DNA from: an uncultured Hungatella sp.
Lineage (GTDB): Bacteria > Bacillota > Clostridia > Lachnospirales > Lachnospiraceae
Length of the DNA: 24,155 nucleotides
Direction: 5' to 3'
Assembly (NCBI GenBank): GCA_910586845.1
Contig: CAJUJV010000001.1
Span: 37,812-61,966, forward strand
Below, piece by piece: positions 1 to 5,179 of this stretch (position 1 is the first letter of the stretch; every line of letters starts with the position of its first letter). The notes under the pieces were generated by a model. That model ran no database searches and had not been told where the DNA came from. It was given only the letters and a program-made list of their open reading frames with translations. A program made the position numbers and the translations under genes.

Positions 1-609
1 CAGAAAGGCGATTATGCGGGTTTTTCGGCAGGACTCTGTGACGAGAGAGTCATAGAACGGTCGGTTGTTCATAATATGGTGTCCCGGCAGGAGGGTATCG
101 TGAGAAAGATTGAGGAAGGCGGAAGTCTGTACGAAGGAGATGAGTTTTTTCCGGAAAAGGGATGCAGGTATGACGTTTACATTCTTTCTTCGCTGCCGGA
201 AGATCAGCTTCGTACAGTGTTGGATATGATGTTTCTGCTGGGAATCGGAAAGGATAAATCTACGGGAAAGGGTGCATTTGAGGTGGAGGGGTGGTATGAG
301 GAAAGAGAGCTGCTGACCTGCGGGCGGAGTAACGGCTTTGTCGCTCTGTCAAATTTTATCCCTGCACAGAGCGATCCAACAGAGGGCAGGTATAAGACCT
401 TGGTCAAATATGGGAAGCTGGACAGAGAATATGCCATGTCGGAAATTCCGTTTAAGAAACCCATGATATTTCTGCAGGCAGGGGCTGTTTTTATGGATCA
501 GCAGGTGAAATTGCACTATGGGCGGTGTGTGTCAGGAATTTCTGCGGTGGAGGGAGTTATAACTAATGCACAAACAATAGCGGTGCCGCTGCAGATAAAA
601 TTGGGATAA
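1..609 (+). CDS. csm4: Csm4-like type III CRISPR RAMP protein, 3' part
   Basis: The reading frame is open from base 1 and ends at TAA 607-609, so the 5' part lies outside the window; the ATG at 76 is internal. The visible C-terminal ~200 residues contain the glycine-rich segment GIGKDKSTGKGAF, then a stretch beginning FVALSNFIPA and the pattern KKPMIFLQAGAVF, which together resemble the C-terminal half of Csm4 (Cas5-group RAMP). In type III-A complexes Csm4 binds the 5' handle of the crRNA and contacts Cas10. The gene is followed directly by a CRISPR leader and array, then cas1-cas2, which supports the assignment. No csm5 or csm6 follows; they may lie upstream or be missing. Cas5-like RAMPs of other type III subtypes are the main alternative. 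Confidence 0.72.
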   Translation, partial: QKGDYAGFSAGLCDERVIERSVVHNMVSRQEGIVRKIEEGGSLYEGDEFFPEKGCRYDVYILSSLPEDQLRTVLDMMFLLGIGKDKSTGKGAFEVEGWYEERELLTCGRSNGFVALSNFIPAQSDPTEGRYKTLVKYGKLDREYAMSEIPFKKPMIFLQAGAVFMDQQVKLHYGRCVSGISAVEGVITNAQTIAVPLQIKLG

Positions 610-718
610 TTGTATATGAATGAAAGGCAGAAAAGAGAAGGTGGAAAGATAAATAATACCAGATATAGCGGGAACTGAATTGAAATACAGGATATCTTGT
701 AGGATTTTATTTTGGTAA
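610..718 (+). promoter_or_regulatory. CRISPR leader region
   Basis: This AT-rich, gene-free stretch lies between the csm4-like stop codon and the first CRISPR repeat. The degenerate repeat is at the other end of the array, which places the leader on this side. A TTGAAA at 680-685 could be a -35 element, but no convincing -10 is spaced correctly from it. GTAAG occurs just upstream (715-719) and overlaps the GTAAG that begins the first repeat. Confidence 0.5.
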
Positions 719-901
719 GTAAGAAAAGAGAATCCATTAAAATAAGGATTGAGACTTTACCGACCACGCCGATCGTATTGCCGGGGTTTACTGATGTAAG
801 AAAAGAGAATCCATTAAAATAAGGATTGAGACCTCTTAACCTGTCTCTCCATTTTTACCCTCCTTAAAATGTAAGAAAAGAGAATCCATTAAAATAAGGA
901 T
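719..901 (+). CRISPR. Short CRISPR array, 3 repeats and 2 spacers
   Basis: Two identical 37-nt repeats lie at 719-755 and 796-832. They start GTAAGAAAAGAG and end GGATTGAGAC. A third copy at 871-901 matches for 31 nt and then diverges, losing the last six bases, as expected for the leader-distal terminal repeat. Spacers are 756-795 (40 nt) and 833-870 (38 nt). The repeat 3' end ATTGAGAC fits the 8-nt 5' handle (ATTGAAAC-like) that Cas6 leaves on type III and I-B crRNAs. This orientation agrees with transcription on the plus strand from the csm4 side. Spacer 1 is clearly more GC-rich than its surroundings. Confidence 0.95.
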
Positions 902-951
902 AATTTACTGTAGAAGTTAAGGCATGATACAAAGCCGGAATGAGATTAAAA

Positions 952-1016
952 AGCTGCAAAATACCATAATATTTACCCTTCATAGCTTAGACAAAATAAC
1001 AAAAAATTTATATACT
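952..1016 (+). promoter_or_regulatory. Conserved promoter block, copy 0 (solitary)
   Basis: A 65-nt segment aligns without gaps to the blocks at 1051 and 2920. It contains AGCTGCAAAA, then ATTTACCCTT, then a -35-like TAGACA (988-993), a 17-nt spacer and TATACT (1011-1016). It is the most diverged of the three copies. It lies 99 nt upstream of copy 1, so it could be a second promoter in tandem or the remnant of an older cassette. Confidence 0.55.
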
Positions 1017-1050
1017 TAAGTCACAAGAAAGCAAAAGATAAAAAGCCAAA

Positions 1051-1115
1051 AGCGGCAAAACACTAGAATCTTTTCCCTTAGAGCTGCTGGCAAAAATCCA
1101 GAAATGGTTTATAGT
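1051..1115 (+). promoter_or_regulatory. Conserved promoter block, copy 1 (cassette A)
   Basis: The block contains AGCGGC (1051-1056), the shared core AATCTTTTCCCTTA, GCTGCT (1083-1088), a -35-like CTGGCA (1087-1092), 17 nt, and TATAGT (1110-1115). AGCGGC and GCTGCT form an inverted repeat that would overlap the -35, which is where an operator would lie. The spacing is the same in all three copies, which favours a DNA-level promoter/operator over a transcribed stem. Confidence 0.6.
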
Positions 1116-1131
1116 TGATGTATCAAAAACG

Positions 1132-1213
1132 AGGAGGTGTTGACATGTTAGATAGCAAGTGCCGCTGCTGTCCCATGAGGCTGATCTGCCTCATCGGTTC
1201 TCCGCTGTGTTAG
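1132..1213 (+). CDS. 22-residue Cys-rich peptide, cassette A (RBS included)
   Basis: The ORF runs from ATG 1145 to TAG 1211-1213. AGGAGGT at 1132-1138 is spaced 6 nt before the start. The product is MLDS followed by KCRCCPMRLICLIGSPLC, with 5 Cys in 22 residues, one of them the last residue. The second copy (3015-3083) encodes exactly the same residues 5-22, and the five nucleotide differences in that stretch are all third-position synonymous changes, so the peptide itself appears to be selected. Only residues 2-4 differ. Hairpin A lies inside the ORF and hairpin B spans its stop codon. I recognise no family. Possible roles are a leader peptide that senses Cys-tRNA or translation, a small metal-binding or signalling peptide, or half of a two-peptide toxin system; none is shown. 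Confidence 0.7.
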
Positions 1214-1244
1214 CGGAGAGTTATGAGTCGGCCCGGAGGCCGAC
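1175..1244 (+). ncRNA. Three-hairpin RNA element, cassette A
   Basis: Three consecutive stems can form in the transcript. A is ATGAGGC/GCCTCAT (1175-1181 with 1188-1194). B is CTCCGC/GCGGAG (1200-1205 with 1213-1218), with the peptide stop in its loop and stem. C is GTCGGCC/GGCCGAC (1227-1233 with 1238-1244). No U-tract follows, so C is not a standard terminator. CTCAT at 1190-1194 could pair instead with ATGAG at 1223-1227, so an alternative fold is possible. All three stems recur at 3045-3112. Confidence 0.55.
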
Positions 1245-1294
1245 GGTAAGTAGTTTAGTGACCATCATTTTTATACAGACAGGAGGAGATCCAT

Positions 1295-1486
1295 ATGTTC
1301 AGTTTTGGTGAGATACTTGTTCGTGCAGCAGGCGCCGCAGCTGCGGGGGGAACCGTTGGGGCCCGTATCGGCGGCAGTGCGGCTGCGGTATTCGGCCCGG
1401 GTTCTGTCGTTACTGCTGCTGGCGGCGGTTTGGCTGGTTCGGCTCTTGGGTTTGCGGGTTCCGTGATCTCCGATCTGTCGGAGTGA
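1295..1486 (+). CDS. Gly/Ala-rich small hydrophobic protein, cassette A (63 aa)
   Basis: AGGAGGAG at 1281-1288 precedes ATG 1295, and the stop is TGA 1484-1486. The protein is built of small residues with many GxxxG-like spacings: VRAAGA near the N-terminus, then GGTVGARIGGS, AVFGP, a Gly/Ala tract and an acidic end (SDLSE). Such glycine-zipper compositions are known from class II bacteriocins, small membrane-acting toxins and membrane-inserting peptides, but I see no double-glycine leader, exporter or immunity gene here. The paralogue at 3159-3356 keeps the N-terminal core nearly unchanged and varies in the C-terminal third. It follows the Cys peptide by 81 nt and is probably co-transcribed with it. 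Function unknown. Confidence 0.75.
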   Translation: MFSFGEILVRAAGAAAAGGTVGARIGGSAAAVFGPGSVVTAAGGGLAGSALGFAGSVISDLSE

Positions 1487-1523
1487 TTGCCGTTCCAGAT
1501 ATCGGATACTCCGATACCTGGAA
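1468..1523 (+). other. 3' hairpin pair of cassette A
   Basis: A small stem CTCCGA/TCGGAG (1468-1473 with 1478-1483) ends at the stop codon. A long stem begins TTCCAG and ends CTGGAA (1493-1506 with 1510-1523): 14 positions, one A-C mismatch, loop TAC. No U-run follows. The matching place in cassette B has an equally long stem of different sequence, also bounded by TTCC and GGAA, so structure is kept rather than sequence. It may protect the mRNA 3' end or regulate read-through into cas1. Confidence 0.5.
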
Positions 1524-1592
1524 AATCACAAAGCAGCTACAGAAATATAAATAAATATCCCATAAGTCATGTATGATCCAAAGGAGGAAGGA

Positions 1593-2606
1593 ATGATTCT
1601 GACTGTTCAGGAATATGGTGCTAAGATCGGGAAACGCAGCAACTGTCTGACAATTACATCTTCAAAAGGCGAGAGAGAAATTTGTGCGGATAAGGTGAAA
1701 GAGCTCCATATCTGTCCCGCATGCAATATCTCTGCAGACGCGGTTCAGCTTTGTATGGAAAAAGATATTTGGATTTTGTTCCTGGACAGTTATGGAAATC
1801 CGAAAGGTGAGATCCTTCCTTTCTCCGGCGGGAGTTCTCCTATCTATAAAAGAAAACAGCTGTTGCTGACTCACAGCAGAGAAGGGGTAGAACTGGTAAA
1901 GGGATTTCTCCTGAAGAAGATTGGAAATCGTATCCACCAGCTGGAACAGATTCTTCTGGAGTCTGCAGACGGAGATGAGATCCTGTACCTCAATACCCGG
2001 ATAAAAAGTATGAAAGAATCTGAGGAAAAACTGAAATCGGTTCAGGGGATGGACATGGATGAAGTCAGGGAAACCTTGCAGGGGATCGAGGGAAGTGCAG
2101 GCCGTCCTTATTTTGAAAGCATCTCGTTTCTCATGCCAGCTGATATGAAATTCTCTCAGAGAAGAAGAAACGCTCAGGATGTCTATAATTGTGTACTGAA
2201 TTATCTTTACGGGATTTTATATGCCAAGATTAAGAAAATGATGTATCAGTGCCGCCTGGATCCTTATATAGGCATCATGCATGTAGATATTTATAATAAA
2301 CCTACTTTTGTCTTCGACTTTATTGAAGGTCAGAGAATTCTCTGCGAAGAGATTGCATATGAGATTTGCCATGCCAGACTGATTACATTTGATGACATGA
2401 ACCCGGATGTCAATGATGCTAATGGTAGACTTTTGTTTACAGAAGAAGCGAAAAAAATGCTGATTTCCCGTTTTTACAGTGCGCTTCAGCAGAAGGTATA
2501 CTGGAAGAAAAAACGGATCACGCGGGAGCGGAAGATGTATATGGAGTTGTTGGAAGTAGCAGAGATGATAGGGGAGAAGAAAGAAGATGTATTGGCTGTT
2601 GTATGA
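1593..2606 (+). CDS. cas1: CRISPR-associated endonuclease Cas1
   Basis: Cas1 is the integrase that inserts new spacers, acting as a complex with Cas2. The start at 1593 is preferred over the in-frame ATG at 1569 because AGGAGG (1582-1587) sits 5 nt before it; this gives 337 residues, a normal length. Catalytic motifs are visible: E166 in LQGIEGSAGRPYF, H230 in LDPYIGIMH, and the acidic D242/E245 segment FDFIEGQR. The canonical Asp of the RPxVD motif is replaced in ILCEE. No reverse transcriptase is fused. The 3' end overlaps cas2 by 20 nt, so the two are translationally coupled. It lies between the two small-gene cassettes and may be read from the cassette A promoter. Confidence 0.96.
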   Translation: MILTVQEYGAKIGKRSNCLTITSSKGEREICADKVKELHICPACNISADAVQLCMEKDIWILFLDSYGNPKGEILPFSGGSSPIYKRKQLLLTHSREGVELVKGFLLKKIGNRIHQLEQILLESADGDEILYLNTRIKSMKESEEKLKSVQGMDMDEVRETLQGIEGSAGRPYFESISFLMPADMKFSQRRRNAQDVYNCVLNYLYGILYAKIKKMMYQCRLDPYIGIMHVDIYNKPTFVFDFIEGQRILCEEIAYEICHARLITFDDMNPDVNDANGRLLFTEEAKKMLISRFYSALQQKVYWKKKRITRERKMYMELLEVAEMIGEKKEDVLAVV

Positions 2607-2868
2607 TATATGCAGTCAGCAGCGAAGGCTGAGGGTGGTGCAGCTTTGCAAAGATTATGGCATGCGGCGGATACAGAAAAGCTGTTTTTTCGGCGTTATG
2701 GATTCGTCACGCAGCAGGGAGTTTAGCCGTGAGATGTCACAGATTGTGAAGACGGAGGATTGTGTATGTATGATTCCTGTAAATAAAGACATGATGAATC
2801 AGGTAAAAATATGGGGAAGCGGGCAGGCGGAGATAGATATAGAAGATGAATTATTGTGTTTCATATGA
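2587..2868 (+). CDS. cas2: CRISPR-associated protein Cas2
   Basis: This 93-residue protein begins MYWLLYDI, with the conserved Asp at position 7 of the ferredoxin-like fold, followed by the typical helix and RIQKSCFFGVM strand. Cas2 dimers scaffold two Cas1 dimers during spacer acquisition. The start lies inside the end of cas1, with a purine-rich RBS (GGGGAGAAGAAAG) upstream. No further cas gene follows; the second cassette begins about 50 nt downstream. Confidence 0.95.
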   Translation: MYWLLYDICSQQRRLRVVQLCKDYGMRRIQKSCFFGVMDSSRSREFSREMSQIVKTEDCVCMIPVNKDMMNQVKIWGSGQAEIDIEDELLCFI

Positions 2869-2919
2869 TATTACCTGGTTTACGGTTCTTGAAAATTTCC
2901 GGTCACCGATATAATAAAA

Positions 2920-2984
2920 AGCAGCAAAACAGCAGAATCTTTTCCCTTAAAGCTGCTGTGGAAATTTTGAAAACATTCTATACT
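2920..2984 (+). promoter_or_regulatory. Conserved promoter block, copy 2 (cassette B)
   Basis: This is the same ungapped 65-nt block as at 952 and 1051: AGCAGC (2920-2925), AATCTTTTCCCTTA, GCTGCT (2952-2957), and a -10-like TATACT (2979-2984). The -35 position (CTGTGG, 2956-2961) is poor. The AGCAGC/GCTGCT inverted repeat is perfect here, whereas copy 1 has a G in place of the fourth-position A (a G.T pair). A weak -35 under a conserved upstream element suggests dependence on an activator. Confidence 0.55.
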
Positions 2985-3001
2985 TAATACATCGGAAGGT
3001 G

Positions 3002-3083
3002 AGGAGGTGTTGATATGTCAGGCTGTAAATGTCGCTGTTGTCCCATGAGGCTGATCTGCCTCATCGGCTCTCCGCTGTGCTAG
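3002..3083 (+). CDS. 22-residue Cys-rich peptide, cassette B (RBS included)
   Basis: The ORF runs from ATG 3015 to TAG 3081-3083, with AGGAGGT at 3002-3008 spaced 6 nt, exactly as in cassette A. The product is MSGC followed by KCRCCPMRLICLIGSPLC, with 6 Cys. Residues 5-22 match the first copy while the DNA differs at five synonymous third positions. A stretch of 28 identical bases covers hairpin A inside the ORF. Function unknown; see the cassette A entry for alternatives. Confidence 0.7.
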
Positions 3084-3112
3084 CGGAGTCATGAGTCGGC
3101 CCTGGGGCCGGC
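3045..3112 (+). ncRNA. Three-hairpin RNA element, cassette B
   Basis: The stems correspond one to one to those of cassette A: ATGAGGC/GCCTCAT (3045-3051 with 3058-3064), CTCCGC/GCGGAG (3070-3075 with 3083-3088), and GTCGGCC/GGCCGGC (3095-3101 with 3106-3112). In the last stem one T-A pair of copy 1 becomes a T.G pair, and the tetraloop differs (CTGG against CGGA), so pairing is kept. The CTCAT/ATGAG alternative pairing is also conserved. Confidence 0.55.
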
Positions 3113-3158
3113 AGCAGCAGTTTGTCAACCATGATTCTTATTTAAGGAGGAAGAGATT

Positions 3159-3356
3159 ATGTCAGATTTCAGTGATGCGATCGTTCGTGCAGCCGGAGCG
3201 TCTGCTGTGGGGGGAACTGTGGGAGCCAGTATCGGCGGCAGTGTTACTGCAGTGTTTGGCCCTGCAGCGGCCGGCGGTGCGGCTGTTGGGGGCCTGATCG
3301 GGTCCGCCGGCGGTTTTGTCTGTTCCCTGTGTTCGGACTTCTTCGACGGATATTGA
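3159..3356 (+). CDS. Gly/Ala-rich small hydrophobic protein, cassette B (65 aa)
   Basis: AAGGAGG at 3144-3150 is spaced 8 nt before ATG 3159. The protein is a paralogue of the one at 1295-1486: both share VRAAGAxAxGGTVGAxIGGS followed by AVFGP, then a variable Gly/Ala segment and an acidic C-terminus. This copy has two Cys (SVCSLCSD-like context near residues 54-58) that the other lacks. It is predicted to be membrane-seeking through its glycine-zipper composition. It lies 75 nt after the Cys peptide stop. Function unknown; a bacteriocin-like or toxin-like role is only an inference from composition. Confidence 0.75.
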   Translation: MSDFSDAIVRAAGASAVGGTVGASIGGSVTAVFGPAAAGGAAVGGLIGSAGGFVCSLCSDFFDGY

Positions 3357-3405
3357 TCCGTCGGAGCGACCGCCGTTTCCGGTATCAGGTTTTCTGATAC
3401 CGGAA
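3344..3405 (+). other. 3' hairpin pair of cassette B
   Basis: CGACGGAT/ATCCGTCG (3344-3351 with 3356-3363) spans the stop codon of the Gly-rich gene. TTCCGGTATCAG/CTGATACCGGAA (3377-3388 with 3394-3405) is a perfect 12-bp stem with loop GTTTT. The tail GGAAGAATCAAAAAG resembles GGAAAATCACAAAG after the cassette A stem. There is no U-tract, so a normal terminator is unlikely. Confidence 0.5.
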
Positions 3406-3478
3406 GAATCAAAAAGAAAGATATGATAGTGATCAGATGAGGTAACATGGAGAACAGGGGCAGCTGATACTCCCCTTC

Positions 3479-3507
3479 TTGCGGTCCATAATAAAGTATG
3501 CTATAAT
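3479..3507 (+). promoter_or_regulatory. Promoter of the exonuclease gene
   Basis: TTGCGG (3479-3484), a 17-nt spacer and TATAAT (3502-3507). The expected start of transcription is only a few bases before the ATG at 3517, leaving no room for a ribosome binding site. Confidence 0.65.
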
Positions 3508-3516
3508 GGCCCCATT

Positions 3517-4530
3517 ATGAAGACCTTTAAGAATTACATTGTATTTGATCTGGAATGGAACCAGAGTCCGGAAGGGAAAGAGAACTCTGTCGAGTCCATG
3601 CCCTTCGAGATCATCGAGGTGGGGGCCGTGAAAATGGACGGAGATTTTTCCGTGATTTCGGAGTTCCACCGTCTCATCACCCCCCAGGTCTATCCCCAGC
3701 TTCACCGCAAAATTTCAGAAGTAACCCATATGGACATGACGGAGCTGAAAAGAGGAGGAGAGCCGTTTACAGAAGTGATCCGGGATTTTCTGGAATGGTG
3801 CGGCAGCGGCTGCCGGTTCTGTACGTGGGGAGCCATGGACCTGACGGAATTGCAGAGAAATATGGGATATTATCACATAGAGAATCCTTTTGAGAAACCC
3901 CTGTATTACTATGACGTGCAGAAGCTCTATGCGCTGGTCCGCGGGAATATCCGGGAGAAGGTATCTCTGGACCGGGCAGTGGAGGAACTGGCCATCAGGC
4001 AGGACCGTCCGTTCCACAGGGCTCTGGACGATGCCTTTTACACAGGGAAGGTTCTGCAGCATATGGATCCCGGGGTGTGGGAGCCCTATATCTCCATGGA
4101 CTATTACAGGGTGCCGGAGACCAGGGAAGAAGAGGTGGAACTGAGATTTCCCACCTACTGCAAATTCGTATCCCGGACTTTTGAGACCAAGGAGGAGGCG
4201 CTGGAGGACAAAAAGGTCACAGAGCTGGTATGTCATCAGTGCCGGAGGATGCTGAGAAAAAAGGTTCGGTGGTTTTCTCTTAACCAGAAGCAGTATTTTA
4301 CCCTGGGTATCTGTCCCCAGCACGGCTATGTGCGGGGAAAGATGCGCATGAAAAAATCAGAGAGCGGGGAGATCTATGTGGTGAAAACCATGAGAGCCGT
4401 AGATGAAGAGGGCGCTCAGAGCGTGTTCCAGAAGAAAGAGGAACAGAGGAATAAGCGCCATATCCGGATCGACGCCAGAAAAGAAAGGCCTATTCCTCGC
4501 GCATCCGATAGCCCACTCCGATCTCCGTAA
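3517..4530 (+). CDS. DEDDh 3'-5' exonuclease domain protein
   Basis: Members of this fold (DnaQ/RNase T/Eri1-KapD) remove nucleotides from the 3' end of DNA or RNA using two metal ions. All five catalytic residues can be placed: D11 and E13 in FDLEW, D108 in WGAMDLTEL, H167 and D172 in HRALDDAF. After the ~180-residue nuclease domain comes an extra ~150-residue C-terminal region with CHQC (near 240) and CPQH (near 267), a likely zinc-binding knuckle. No Shine-Dalgarno precedes the ATG and no other start keeps FDLEW, so translation may be leaderless. The 3' end overlaps the convergent response-regulator gene by 41 bp. The substrate is unknown; the KapD/Eri1-type branch seems closer than the polymerase proofreading subunit. 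Confidence 0.85.
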   Translation: MKTFKNYIVFDLEWNQSPEGKENSVESMPFEIIEVGAVKMDGDFSVISEFHRLITPQVYPQLHRKISEVTHMDMTELKRGGEPFTEVIRDFLEWCGSGCRFCTWGAMDLTELQRNMGYYHIENPFEKPLYYYDVQKLYALVRGNIREKVSLDRAVEELAIRQDRPFHRALDDAFYTGKVLQHMDPGVWEPYISMDYYRVPETREEEVELRFPTYCKFVSRTFETKEEALEDKKVTELVCHQCRRMLRKKVRWFSLNQKQYFTLGICPQHGYVRGKMRMKKSESGEIYVVKTMRAVDEEGAQSVFQKKEEQRNKRHIRIDARKERPIPRASDSPLRSP

Positions 4531-5179
4531 AGATGTACTCCGGTTCTGCCGGATTCTTCTCCAGTTTCCTGCGGATGTGGGCCATGTTGACCCGGAGGAT
4601 CTGGTTGTTGTCGTCGCTGTAGGGTCCCCAGATCTGACGCATGAGATAATCATAGGTAAGGACCTTGCCGGCCTGTCTGGCCAGAAGCGACACCAGCTTG
4701 TACTCGATCTGGGTCAGGTGAACCTCCTGGCCCTCAAGGGTGATGAGCCGTTTTTCAAAATCGATCACCAGCTTTCCGCAGCTGTATACGGGATCTGCGG
4801 AGTCTGTACTCCGGTGGTGTCTGAGGGCCGTGCGGATGCGGGCCATAAGCTCTGAGGTGCCGAAGGGCTTGGTCACATAGTCGTCGGCCCCGGCATCCAG
4901 GGCGGCTACCTTCTCATCCTCCTGAGTCCGTGCAGAGATGACGATCACGGGAGTGTCGCCAAACTGTCGGACTCTGCGGATCACCTCCAGACCGTCCATG
5001 TCGGGAAGCCCGAGATCCAGAAGGATGATGTCGGGACACTGGGAAGTGATGATCGAGAGTCCGTCTGCGGCCGAGGCAGACGTAAAGGTCCTGTAGTTTT
5101 CGGCGCTGAGAACCGTTTCTATAAAACGGCATATATGTTTCTCATCTTCAATGATCACTGCGGTCAATTTCTGATTCAT
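4490..5179 (-). CDS. kdpE: OmpR-family response regulator, KdpE-like
   Basis: This is a 229-residue two-component output protein. The receiver domain has acidic E11/D12, the phospho-acceptor D55 in IILLDLGLPD, the S of VISARTQ and K of VTKPFG. The C-terminal winged helix (about 130-227) ends in IFTEIGVGYRM, as in the OmpR/PhoB group. The start ATG at 5179 lies inside the 3' end of the kinase gene (32-bp overlap), so the pair is coupled; the longer frame upstream runs through the kinase gene and is not real. Closest resemblance is to KdpE, which controls potassium transport, but no kdpFABC genes are present, so the target may differ. Last gene of the minus-strand operon. Confidence 0.9.
   Translation of the reverse strand: MNQKLTAVIIEDEKHICRFIETVLSAENYRTFTSASAADGLSIITSQCPDIILLDLGLPDMDGLEVIRRVRQFGDTPVIVISARTQEDEKVAALDAGADDYVTKPFGTSELMARIRTALRHHRSTDSADPVYSCGKLVIDFEKRLITLEGQEVHLTQIEYKLVSLLARQAGKVLTYDYLMRQIWGPYSDDNNQILRVNMAHIRRKLEKNPAEPEYIFTEIGVGYRMREE

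Noticed and set aside
76..609. csm4-like gene starting at ATG 76
   Set aside because: The frame is open to base 1 and the upstream residues continue the family pattern, so the gene is a 3' fragment, not a short ORF.
833..870. Spacer 2 as a self-targeting or CreA-like match to the promoter blocks
   Set aside because: Only TTTACCCT (8 nt) is shared with copy 0 (973-980); this is too short in AT-rich DNA to mean anything.
719..1088. Resemblance of the CRISPR repeat to the reverse complement of the promoter block core (TAAG..AAAAGA)
   Set aside because: The match needs a 2-nt gap and covers about 10 bases; chance is a sufficient explanation.
1493..1523. Cassette 3' stem as a rho-independent terminator
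   Set aside because: No T-run follows on either strand; both cassettes have an A-rich tail instead.
1593..2606. Reverse transcriptase-Cas1 fusion
   Set aside because: The protein has normal Cas1 length and no RT motif; upstream is the Gly-rich gene.
3091..3297. 68-codon ORF starting in hairpin C of cassette B
   Set aside because: It runs out of frame through the Gly-rich gene, lacks an RBS, and the matching frame in cassette A stops after 8 codons.
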